From CAYNZV01 sp965217095 (lineage in GTDB: Bacteria; Latescibacterota; UBA2968; UBA8231): DNA of 64,000 bases. Of this stretch, positions 1 through 7,507 are shown in pieces. Position 1 is the stretch's first letter, and each line of letters starts with the position of its first letter. A model generated the notes under the pieces. It was not told the origin of the DNA. It was given only the letters and a program-made list of their open reading frames with translations, and searched no databases. Both the position numbers and the translations under genes were made by a program. Location of the stretch: NCBI GenBank assembly GCA_965217095.1, contig OZ244235.1, positions 3,968,001-4,032,000 on the forward strand, written 5' to 3'.

Positions 1-869
1 TAAACTCGGTCGGTGGCGCCGAGATATCCAGCGATCGCCAGGGTCAAATTCTCTTTTCCGAGGCGATCGCTCAGGTGGAAGAACGCCTCGACTAGAAGAT
101 GCAGACCCTTCTCCGGGCAAATGCGCGCCAGATAGCCGATGTTAAAGGACCCGTCTCTCTCACAGGCCGGATCACTGTATCCGTGCAGCGCGATTCCTAG
201 GTGCACGACATCCACTTGCTCCGGAGGCACTCTGAGCAGCGTGGCCATATAGTCGGAGTAATAGGCACAGGGCGCAACGAAGCCATCCGCATCTGCGGCG
301 CGTTGACGCAAAAGCAGCAATACCTGGGATCTGTAAGGTTCGATGAGACTGTCTACGAACAGGTCCTCGCCCTGGAGGGCGCAGAGCACCGGCACCCCCA
401 GCCGTTGTTTGAGCTCGCGGGCGAATCCGAGGAATAGGGAGTTGGGCAACTGCACCAGATCGGGTTTGAAATCGCGAGCCAACCAGTCTACCAGCTTGGT
501 CAATTCCTTGCGTTGACGGCCTTGCTCCCCCTGCAGCACTGACACCGTGAGGGCGCCCAGGTCAGCGGCACTGGTAGAGGCGCTGAACCTGGATAGGCCG
601 TTGAGCAAGCGGGGGCGATCGAGCAGGCGGTCGATCACCGCAGGCGTATGGCGGAAGAGCGCAGATTTCTGTTGTAGATATACGTTTATGCCGCCGAAGA
701 ACACCCGGTCGATGCTGACATCCTGCTCGTCGGTCCGCAGCGGGGTGTAGGTGGGAACCAGAACGACGTCATTCCCCAGCCTCTGCAGGGCGGCAGCCAG
801 GGTATTGTCGTGAATGCAGCTGCCACAATACATGCCGGCGGCTCCGGCCGCGATGCAGGCGACCTTCAT
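1..869 (-). CDS. GT-B glycosyltransferase (family 4 like), 3' end outside window
   Basis: Likely a cytoplasmic glycosyltransferase that moves a sugar from a nucleotide-sugar donor to an unknown acceptor. The frame starts at the ATG at 869 and stays open for 289 codons to the window edge, so most of the donor-binding half is missing. The N-terminus opens with a Rossmann-like strand and glycine-rich loop followed by M-Y-C-G-S-C, then an acceptor domain. A segment reading I-G-Y-L-A-R-I-C-P-E-K-G-L (about residues 243-255) is the usual start of the GT-B donor domain. The start codon overlaps the symporter stop as ATGA, so this is the last visible gene of the operon running down from 7176. The substrate cannot be read from the sequence. 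Confidence 0.8.
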   Translation of the reverse strand, partial: MKVACIAAGAAGMYCGSCIHDNTLAAALQRLGNDVVLVPTYTPLRTDEQDVSIDRVFFGGINVYLQQKSALFRHTPAVIDRLLDRPRLLNGLSRFSASTSAADLGALTVSVLQGEQGRQRKELTKLVDWLARDFKPDLVQLPNSLFLGFARELKQRLGVPVLCALQGEDLFVDSLIEPYRSQVLLLLRQRAADADGFVAPCAYYSDYMATLLRVPPEQVDVVHLGIALHGYSDPACERDGSFNIGYLARICPEKGLHLLVEAFFHLSDRLGKENLTLAIAGYLGATDRV

Positions 870-2335
870 TTTCGATCCGGGTTGAAGAATCTCGCGATCT
901 GCGCCGCTTCGGGGGGTCGGGTGAGCAGCGACCCGATGACCATGCTTGCCGTTGAAATCAGAAACATCGCCGCCACGGGCATCACCCGCGTCCCGAATAC
1001 GGAGTAATCCGGGATCTGGCGGCTCGCCCAGAAGAAATAGATCCACGTGACCACCACGCTCACAACACTGGCCACCACGCCGTACTTGGTGCTACGCTTC
1101 CAAAAGAGAGCGGCGACCACAATCGGAAACAGGGCGGCGAACCCAGTGAAGGACCAGATCGCCATCTTGAAGATGCTGCGATCCACAACGAGGGAGAGAA
1201 CGTAGGTCAGAGTGAGGATCAAGAATACGAACAGTCGACCACTGCGCACCTGCTGCCGTTCGCTCATGCTGTCGTGAAAACCGTAGTGGCGCACGATGTC
1301 CTGGGTGAACATGGTGCCCAGGGAAAGCACCTGCGAGTCAAGCGAAGACATGATGGCCGCGAACACGCCGGCGGCCAGCAAACCGGCGAGAATACCAGGC
1401 GCGTACAGGTCGATCATTCGGATCAGGATGCTGTTGGCTGCCGGACCTTGCAAACCTGGGAAATCGACCGAGCCCAAGATTCCCAATAGCACGCTGGGTA
1501 TCCAGACGATCGCGATGCACAGAGGATAACAGATCACGGGCCAGCGAAAGGTGCGGGCGCTTTTCGCGGTCAGGCAATGCATGAACATGTGGGGAAACAT
1601 GCCCACCGACAACGGTACGAAGGTGTAGGATAACATCTCGATCGGGGAAACGTGGCCACCGCGAACAAGCAGCTCCGGGTGCTGCCCCGCTACCCTCGAC
1701 AGGGCGTGTTGCAACCCGCCCATCCGCTCGACAATCACAAAGAAGGCCACGGCGCCCAGAACCATGAATACCATCGTCTGAAACGCGTTGGCCCAGGCGG
1801 TGCCACGTAGTCCTCCGGAACATACGTACACCAAAACTACCAAACAGACGAGCAACCCCCCTGACCACTGCGGAATCTCGCCACCGGTAATCCGGTGTAA
1901 GGTGATACCGCCTCCCATCACTCCGATCAAGAGATACGGTATAACCATTGCCACCAAAACGACAAAGAGCAACAAACCCAGAGGATCGGATCCCCACCGC
2001 TGGCGGAAGTACTCTACCTGGGTCAAAAATCCGAATCGTTTCCCCAACGACCACAGACGTGTTCCAACGAAAAAAAACACCGTCGGAATGATCAACGCGG
2101 AGGAAGAGGCCATGAGGGCGAAGACACCGATGCCAACGTGGTAGGATTGTGCCGACGCCCCAAGAATGGCAAAAGCAGTCATGTTGGTGCCAAACAGCGA
2201 CATCAACAGTAGAAAGGGACCGATGGTGCGGCTGGCCACGAAATAGTCTTCGCCGGTGCCACGGAAGAGTCTGTGGCTCAGCCCGCCGATGACGATAACC
2301 AACCCAAGGTATATGAGAATGACCGTTGTCGTCAG
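866..2335 (-). CDS. sodium:solute symporter family (SSF) permease
   Basis: A polytopic inner-membrane protein of the SSF family, which imports small solutes such as sugars, carboxylates or amino acids with sodium. It has about 13 hydrophobic helices, and the early segment G-E-D-Y-F-V-A-S-R is the usual loop between helices 1 and 2. An upstream in-frame ATG at 2392 would add residues unlike the family, so I place the start at the CTG at 2335. This overlaps the stop of the DUF3311 gene as CTGA and sits 7 nt behind a GAGGAGG ribosome site. That gives 489 residues, normal for the family. DUF3311 proteins commonly accompany SSF permeases and may act as a small accessory subunit. The substrate is unknown; the operon context suggests a small organic molecule. 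Confidence 0.88.
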   Translation of the reverse strand: MTTTVILIYLGLVIVIGGLSHRLFRGTGEDYFVASRTIGPFLLLMSLFGTNMTAFAILGASAQSYHVGIGVFALMASSSALIIPTVFFFVGTRLWSLGKRFGFLTQVEYFRQRWGSDPLGLLLFVVLVAMVIPYLLIGVMGGGITLHRITGGEIPQWSGGLLVCLVVLVYVCSGGLRGTAWANAFQTMVFMVLGAVAFFVIVERMGGLQHALSRVAGQHPELLVRGGHVSPIEMLSYTFVPLSVGMFPHMFMHCLTAKSARTFRWPVICYPLCIAIVWIPSVLLGILGSVDFPGLQGPAANSILIRMIDLYAPGILAGLLAAGVFAAIMSSLDSQVLSLGTMFTQDIVRHYGFHDSMSERQQVRSGRLFVFLILTLTYVLSLVVDRSIFKMAIWSFTGFAALFPIVVAALFWKRSTKYGVVASVVSVVVTWIYFFWASRQIPDYSVFGTRVMPVAAMFLISTASMVIGSLLTRPPEAAQIARFFNPDRK

Positions 2336-2553
2336 GGTTGGTCCTCCTCGGTTTCGGCCCCCTCCGGCCAGGCATGACCTACCAGAAGCCACATCATCAG
2401 GGCCGCAGCGACACAGAAACCGACATGGTAGAGCAGGCCGATGGGAAGAGTTAGGAGGATCCGATCGTCATGCCAGAACCACAGATCGTTGTGAAAAAGA
2501 TAAAGGAGGAACAGAAGCAGGTACAACAGCGGGCGAACCCGAGCACTGGTCAC
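2332..2553 (-). CDS. DUF3311 small membrane protein, symporter partner
   Basis: A 73-residue protein with two predicted transmembrane helices (about residues 8-26 and 38-60), separated by a short loop rich in H, D and W. This is the pattern of DUF3311 proteins, which are encoded directly before SSF symporters in many bacteria. I choose the GTG at 2553 because it overlaps the preceding stop as GTGA, the same coupling seen at the other junctions of this operon. A GTG at 2574 would add seven residues. It ends in CTGA with the symporter start. A role as stabilising or regulatory subunit of the transporter is inferred from neighbourhood only. Confidence 0.75.
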   Translation of the reverse strand: MTSARVRPLLYLLLFLLYLFHNDLWFWHDDRILLTLPIGLLYHVGFCVAAALMMWLLVGHAWPEGAETEEDQP

Positions 2554-3797
2554 GAGACCAATTCCACGCCGCACATCTCCCGCAGCGGTCCGAACACGAC
2601 GGGCACCGCTTCGCTGAAGACGTTGCCGCTGAGAATGTCAACAATGCCCTGCTTGCAATGAGGGTACCGCTTCAAGAAACGGGAAAAGCTGAACTCTTTG
2701 GTGTAAAAGGCCTGTACGAGATTGCGCACTGCCCCCATCGCGCTCTCAACATCGTCGGCAAAGGTACCTAGGCGTTGCCCGCTTAGATCGTCCTCTTCGA
2801 ATGCTTCGACGATGGCATCGGCCGCCCACTCTCCTGTTTTCAAAGCCAGGAATACCCCGGAAGAATAGATCGGATCCAGAAAACCATAAGCGTCCCCCAC
2901 CAGCAGCCAACCTTCTCCAGCCAATTGTCGTGCGCGGTAGGAGAAGTCCTGGGTGACGCGGACGGGGAAGAGTTGCTCAGCTCCTTCCATTCGAGTCAAC
3001 AGAGGGCGGCAACGGGACAGCTCGTCGTCGAAGATCTGCTGCGCGCTTTCGCTGCGGTTTTGCAGCAGATAGTCCAAGGAGCCGACAACGCCGATGCTGG
3101 TGCAATCGTTCGCAAGCGGAATAGACCAAAACCATGAATCCTTGTTTTCGGTGAGCAGCACGAGGGTCGCACCTTCGTCGATGCCAGGATCGCGGGCGGC
3201 CCCGCGAACGTGGGTGAAAATCGAGGCTTTCTTGAGTTCCGGATCGACCATCTTCAAATCGAGTTTACGCGCCAGCAAAGCGCTTTGACCGCTGGCGTCG
3301 GCGACGATGCGCGAACGCGGGTTGCATACACGACCATCGCCCAATCTCACCTCCACGCCTTGGGCTCGATCGCCGTCGAAGAGAACCTTCTGCGCTGCGG
3401 CCCCGCGGACGACTTCAGCGCCGAGCTCGGCGGCGTTGTCGAGGAGCATCTGGTCGAACTCGCTGCGCAACACCTGCCAGGTGACGGAGCTCTCGTGGGG
3501 ATCGTTCTCGGAAAAGTAGAACGGAGCCGATGCCTTGCCGCTGTGACCGTAGAACTGGACGCTGTGTTTTCGTGGAAAATGACTCGTTTGCAAACGCTCG
3601 AGCACCCCCAGTCGTTGAAAGGTCCAGTAAGTAGCCGGCATCAGGGACTCGCCGATCTTAAACGTCGGCTCCGATGCCCGCTCCAACAACAGAACCCGGT
3701 ACCCCGAACTCGCTACCAGACCCGCCACCGTGCTTCCCGCTGGCCCACCTCCGATGACAATCAGGTCGTATAGAGTATCTTCCGTGAGGGTTGTCAT
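2550..3797 (-). CDS. FAD-dependent oxidoreductase, flavin-dependent halogenase-like
   Basis: A 415-residue single-component flavoprotein. The N-terminal FAD-binding motif G-G-G-P-A-G is at residues 16-21, and K-I-G-E-S-L-M-P at 47-54 is typical of the halogenase and geranylgeranyl-reductase-like group. It carries W-F-W-S-I-P at 222-227, matching the W-x-W-x-I-P signature of flavin-dependent halogenases. F-L-D-P-I-Y-S-S-G at 306-314 fits the F-x-P-x-S-x-G motif. A lysine at 77 in F-P-R-K lies where halogenases place the catalytic lysine. These features favour halogenation of a phenolic or acyl-bound substrate, but monooxygenase or reductase relatives share parts of the fold. The start overlaps the ligase stop as ATGA. 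The acyl-activating enzyme just upstream could supply a thioester substrate (inference). Confidence 0.78.
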   Translation of the reverse strand: MTTLTEDTLYDLIVIGGGPAGSTVAGLVASSGYRVLLLERASEPTFKIGESLMPATYWTFQRLGVLERLQTSHFPRKHSVQFYGHSGKASAPFYFSENDPHESSVTWQVLRSEFDQMLLDNAAELGAEVVRGAAAQKVLFDGDRAQGVEVRLGDGRVCNPRSRIVADASGQSALLARKLDLKMVDPELKKASIFTHVRGAARDPGIDEGATLVLLTENKDSWFWSIPLANDCTSIGVVGSLDYLLQNRSESAQQIFDDELSRCRPLLTRMEGAEQLFPVRVTQDFSYRARQLAGEGWLLVGDAYGFLDPIYSSGVFLALKTGEWAADAIVEAFEEDDLSGQRLGTFADDVESAMGAVRNLVQAFYTKEFSFSRFLKRYPHCKQGIVDILSGNVFSEAVPVVFGPLREMCGVELVS

Positions 3798-5095
3798 GGG
3801 TTGTCGGTGACGCGGTGGTCGGTCACCCGTCGCGATTTCAACTCGAAACGAGGCAATGAGCCCGGTGAGACAGCGGTCACCTGCATGCGCAGGCCAAGCT
3901 TAAGCTGCAGGGCGTTGGAAATAGCAGACTCAATCTGCCGCGGCGGCTCGCCGTCCGCCTCGATCTGGATTCGAACCTCGTCCATGCTGCCGCGGCGGTA
4001 GACGTCCACGGCAAACTCGGTTATCGCGTCGAATTCACGAACAATATTCTCGATCGCGCTGGGAAAGAAAACGAGCCCGCGAACGATGAGCGCATCGTCC
4101 AAACGTCCCATGACTCCGCCTTCTATACGACGCAAGCTACGGCCGCAACCGCATGCTTGTGACGCGGCCAACTTGATGCGGTCGCCGGTACGGTAACGCA
4201 AGACGGGGCTCCCGGTGCGACCGAGATTGGTGATCACCAGCTCCCCGTCTTCGGAATTCCCACCAGTTTCCGGATCGATGACCTCTATCATAAACTCGTT
4301 CTCATTGAGATGTAGTCCGTCTTGCACCTCACACTCGTATCCCCAGGCCCCCACCTCGGTGGCACCGGCATGGTCGAAACAACGAGCACCCCAGGCCTCT
4401 TCGATGCGACGTTTCGTAGCGGGAAGGCTGGTCCCCGGCTCGCCGGCGTGGATGGTAGTGCGCACGGCCGACGCTCCCAGGTCCAGCCCGTTTGCGGACG
4501 CCACCTCCGCCAGGTGTAAGGCGTAGGTCGGCGTACAGACGAGCACAGTTGCGCCGTTGTCGATTATGGAGTGCAACCGTTGTTCGGTAGACATGCCGCC
4601 TCCGGAAATGGTGAGGCAGCCGATCGCCCGGGCACCCTCCAATGCACTCCAGAATCCGATAAAGGGACCAAAAGAAAACGCGAAGAACACCCGATCGCCC
4701 ACACCGACGCCGGCCGCCCGGTAGACCGATGACCAGCATTCCGCCCACCAGGACCAGCTCTCCTCCGTGTCCAACCAGCGCAACGGTTGACCCATCGTGC
4801 CTGAAGTCTGGTGAATCCGAATGTAGTCTTCGACTGGAAACGTCAGGTTTGTACCGTACGGTGGATGGGCCTGCTGATCGGCGCTCAGTTCCTCGCGGGT
4901 AGTAAAGGAGAGACGACGATAGGCAGCCAGGTCGACGAGGTCGTCGGCGCTGCTGATACCCGCCTTCCTCAGCTTGGGGCTATAGAACCCGTTGCTTTCG
5001 AGAAGCGCAGCCACCAGCGTGCGCAATCGTTGCAGCTGTTGACTCTCCCGCTGGTCAACAGACAGCGTATCAGCTGGTTGAACTATAGCGCCCAT
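3794..5095 (-). CDS. phenylacetate-CoA ligase-like (PaaK/AMP-forming) enzyme
   Basis: A 433-residue member of the adenylate-forming family closest to PaaK-type ligases, which activate a carboxylate as acyl-AMP and usually transfer it to CoA. The phosphate loop T-S-G-T-M-G-Q-P is at residues 97-104. Further motifs are H-A-G-A-T-E-V-G in the middle, Y-R-T-G-D-R before a C-G-C-G-R cluster, then G-R-L-D-D and the small C-terminal domain. The open frame continues upstream, but that part reads the end of the receptor gene out of frame. The ATG at 5095 overlaps the receptor stop by 13 nt and gives the usual family length. Its position between an outer-membrane receptor and a halogenase-like enzyme suggests it activates an aromatic or aryl acid. 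The substrate is not known. Confidence 0.82.
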   Translation of the reverse strand: MGAIVQPADTLSVDQRESQQLQRLRTLVAALLESNGFYSPKLRKAGISSADDLVDLAAYRRLSFTTREELSADQQAHPPYGTNLTFPVEDYIRIHQTSGTMGQPLRWLDTEESWSWWAECWSSVYRAAGVGVGDRVFFAFSFGPFIGFWSALEGARAIGCLTISGGGMSTEQRLHSIIDNGATVLVCTPTYALHLAEVASANGLDLGASAVRTTIHAGEPGTSLPATKRRIEEAWGARCFDHAGATEVGAWGYECEVQDGLHLNENEFMIEVIDPETGGNSEDGELVITNLGRTGSPVLRYRTGDRIKLAASQACGCGRSLRRIEGGVMGRLDDALIVRGLVFFPSAIENIVREFDAITEFAVDVYRRGSMDEVRIQIEADGEPPRQIESAISNALQLKLGLRMQVTAVSPGSLPRFELKSRRVTDHRVTDNP

Positions 5096-7176
5096 TCCAG
5101 CTCGAACCCCAGAGTCATGGGGGGCGCCGGTATGACGGAAGTGTTGCCGAAACCCCGAGTCTCGAAATCGCGGTTGGTGAGATTCTTCAGATACATCCGG
5201 GTGCCTGCGTGGCTCAGGTTGAGGCGCAGTGCCAGGTCGAATAGGAGCCCATCGCGCATCTCGAAATCGTTGTCGGCCGCAATGAATTGGGTTCCTACGT
5301 AGCGGGCGCCGAGACTTACCTCCGCATAACGACCGAGGGTTCTCGTGGTCCACAGATTGAGCATATGCTCGGGCGCGAACGGAGCGGTATTCCCAGAACG
5401 GTCGAAGGTTTGGAACTGGACTCCCGTTGCGGTGAGAACCTGAGCGGTTTCGCGAAATTCGGTCAGCTCCGCGGAAGTGAACGCATAGGTCAGAAAGCCG
5501 TACCAACCCGGCGATATCTGTGCCGACAGATCAAGCTCCAGACCTCGAGAGCGTTGATCTCCAGTCTCCCGCAAAACGCCACGGTCGTCCGGTATCGCCA
5601 GGTTCGATTTCTTCAATTGATAAAAGGCCAACGTGCCGGTGATACGGCCATCGAAAGCGTTCAACTTCGAACCCACCTCTACTTGGGCGCTCTCCTCGGC
5701 CTTGCGTTTGCCCGCCACCTGACTTGAAGGCGGCGCAAACCCGAGACCAACATTGGTATAGACGGACCAATCGTTACGCGGTCGGTAGACAGCGCCGAGC
5801 ATAGGACTTAAACGCCGGTAATCCCGATCCGTGTCGGTGTCGTCATCGCGGTAGTCCAGATAGTCGAAGCGACTGCCCACGAAAAGCTCGTATCGCTCAT
5901 CCACACTGACATTGTGGACCAGATATGGGGCGATGGTCAGAGTGTGGGCATCAGCAGAGGTGAACTGGCCCGGAATAATCGCCCACGGCTTCGAGGCGGT
6001 TTCCACAGGATTGAACAGGTCGATGCTGGGAAGGGCTGCCACATCCAAGGCAAACTCGTCGGTCCATCGACTCACCTCGAAACCGGCCATGGTTTGGTGT
6101 TTCAAGCCCAATCTGGAAAAACCAATCACCGCTTCCAACTGGTTACCCATCATCCGCTGTCGGTCGTCGAGAATCAAAAGCGTGCGGAACAGGTCCAGGG
6201 AACCGCTGGCGTTCGGAAAAGCGCCGTTGAACAGAGTCCCTCTGGAAGGCCAGTCCAGATCGGTGTAATACAGCTTGTTGCGCAGCGTCAAATGACCGGT
6301 TATCCGATTGATATATTCGACCCGGGCCCTGTAGGTGTCTTGGTTTGAGCGGTCGAACGGCGATTGGTAGGACCTCCGGCGGGGCACGTCGGCGATCTCG
6401 GAACCGACGATGGGGAGCCCAGAGTCACTGGCGTAGTCACTGCGAAAGTACTCCAGATCGACGTGGAGATTCGCAGTATTGCTGAGACGCCACGAGAGCA
6501 CCGGATTCACCCCGAAGGCGGAATTCTCCTTGTCCTGGCGGTAGTTGTCCGAATTTTGCCACAACAGATTGCCTCGAAAGGCGACCCCGGCCGGTTGGCT
6601 AGCCCATCCCAGATCGAGCTTCCCGCGGAACGATCGAAAACGGCCCGCGGCGGCATTGATGACGGCGAATCTGCCGAACAACGGCCGTTTTCGTACCAGA
6701 TTGACCGCCCCCGACAGGGGATTGCTGCCGTAAACAAACGCCCCCGGGCCTTTGAGGACTTCCACCCGTTCGAGGTTGTAGGTGTTGTAGAAGCTCACCT
6801 CCGGTTCCTGCACCCCATCGGTAAGCACGAGCCCGCTCGACAGCGACTCGAACCCGCGGATGACAAAGAAATCGTGGGTGCCGAATCCGGTCTGTACGTT
6901 GACGCCACTGATGTTTTTCAGAGCGTCGCCCAGAACCACGGCGTCCTGACGCTTCAGCTGGACATCCGTCACGACACCCACACTGAGAGGAGTACGCTCC
7001 ATTGGTAGAGGGATCTTGGTCCCGACGGAGCTTATGGTGGGCAACTCAAGACGACGATCGATGACGATGATTTCTTCCAGGGTGTACGAGAGGGAGTCTG
7101 GATTAGCCCACGCGTCGGTGGCTGCCAAACCCTGGAAAGAGATCGCACTCGCGAGAAAAAGCAGGATTGTTGTCAA
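5083..7176 (-). CDS. TonB-dependent outer-membrane receptor (siderophore-receptor-like)
   Basis: A 697-residue outer-membrane receptor for active uptake driven by TonB. A signal peptide (about residues 1-24, hydrophobic L-L-F-L-A-S-A) precedes a TonB-box-like segment (E-E-I-I-V-I-D). A plug domain follows, with L-G-D-A-L-K-N-I-S-G-V and V-E-V-L-K-G-P-G-A-F-V-Y-G-S, then a 22-strand-type barrel ending in aromatic-flanked strands. The plug resembles ferric-siderophore receptors. The frame is open far upstream, but the TTG at 7176 has a GGAGG site 4 nt before it and starts exactly at the signal peptide. The codons before it belong to an aldo/keto reductase remnant. It heads the operon of ligase, halogenase-like enzyme, symporter and glycosyltransferase, so it probably imports their substrate or a related siderophore. 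Confidence 0.88.
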   Translation of the reverse strand: MTTILLFLASAISFQGLAATDAWANPDSLSYTLEEIIVIDRRLELPTISSVGTKIPLPMERTPLSVGVVTDVQLKRQDAVVLGDALKNISGVNVQTGFGTHDFFVIRGFESLSSGLVLTDGVQEPEVSFYNTYNLERVEVLKGPGAFVYGSNPLSGAVNLVRKRPLFGRFAVINAAAGRFRSFRGKLDLGWASQPAGVAFRGNLLWQNSDNYRQDKENSAFGVNPVLSWRLSNTANLHVDLEYFRSDYASDSGLPIVGSEIADVPRRRSYQSPFDRSNQDTYRARVEYINRITGHLTLRNKLYYTDLDWPSRGTLFNGAFPNASGSLDLFRTLLILDDRQRMMGNQLEAVIGFSRLGLKHQTMAGFEVSRWTDEFALDVAALPSIDLFNPVETASKPWAIIPGQFTSADAHTLTIAPYLVHNVSVDERYELFVGSRFDYLDYRDDDTDTDRDYRRLSPMLGAVYRPRNDWSVYTNVGLGFAPPSSQVAGKRKAEESAQVEVGSKLNAFDGRITGTLAFYQLKKSNLAIPDDRGVLRETGDQRSRGLELDLSAQISPGWYGFLTYAFTSAELTEFRETAQVLTATGVQFQTFDRSGNTAPFAPEHMLNLWTTRTLGRYAEVSLGARYVGTQFIAADNDFEMRDGLLFDLALRLNLSHAGTRMYLKNLTNRDFETRGFGNTSVIPAPPMTLGFELEWAL

Positions 7177-7386
7177 TTGTCCTCCGGATGTTGGCCATTC
7201 TGAGTAAGCTGAGCTTTGTGGAGCTGTATCGATAAAATTGATGCCCGCATCCAGAACGGCGTTGAGAAGCTTCTCGGCATGTCCGTCTGCTCGATCTGGA
7301 TCCATGAGTTCTGGGATCGCGGTACCGTAGCCGAGATGGGTCACCTCGAGCCCGGTGCGACCCAATTTTCGGCGTGGAAGCGACAT
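7177..7386 (-). pseudogene. aldo/keto reductase N-terminal remnant
   Basis: Seventy codons starting at an ATG at 7386 read as the N-terminus of an aldo/keto reductase. They contain R-K-L-G-R-T-G-L-E-V near the start and A-G-I-N-F-I-D-T-A-P further on, the latter normally preceding the catalytic Tyr. After F-I-D-T-A-P the match ends, no Y-G-x-S-E catalytic loop is present, and the frame continues without a stop into the TonB receptor. It is therefore a truncated gene whose 3' part was lost when the receptor operon became joined to it. A fusion product is possible in principle but would bury the receptor signal peptide, so the receptor is more likely translated from its own TTG. Confidence 0.6.
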
Positions 7387-7414
7387 CGTTCCGGCTTCGT
7401 TTTTCGTGGCGTCG

Positions 7415-7500
7415 GGAGTAATATAGGTATTTATATAAAAAATAATCCGCCGGGGCAGGACAACTCCTGCATAAGTCCCTATTTTTTTGTAAGGGAGAAA
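7415..7500. promoter_or_regulatory. AT-rich divergent promoter region with hairpins before GAPDH
   Basis: The segment between the aldo/keto reductase remnant and GAPDH is AT-rich at 7419-7446, with TATTTATATAAA-type runs that could serve as promoter elements in either direction. A perfect 6-bp inverted repeat with a 4-nt loop lies at 7455-7470 (GCAGGA / TCCTGC). A second short stem pairs TCCCT near 7477 with AGGGA at 7492-7496, which would cover the GAPDH ribosome site. Exact -35 and -10 boxes cannot be assigned with confidence. Confidence 0.35.
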
Positions 7501-7507
7501 CCACGAA

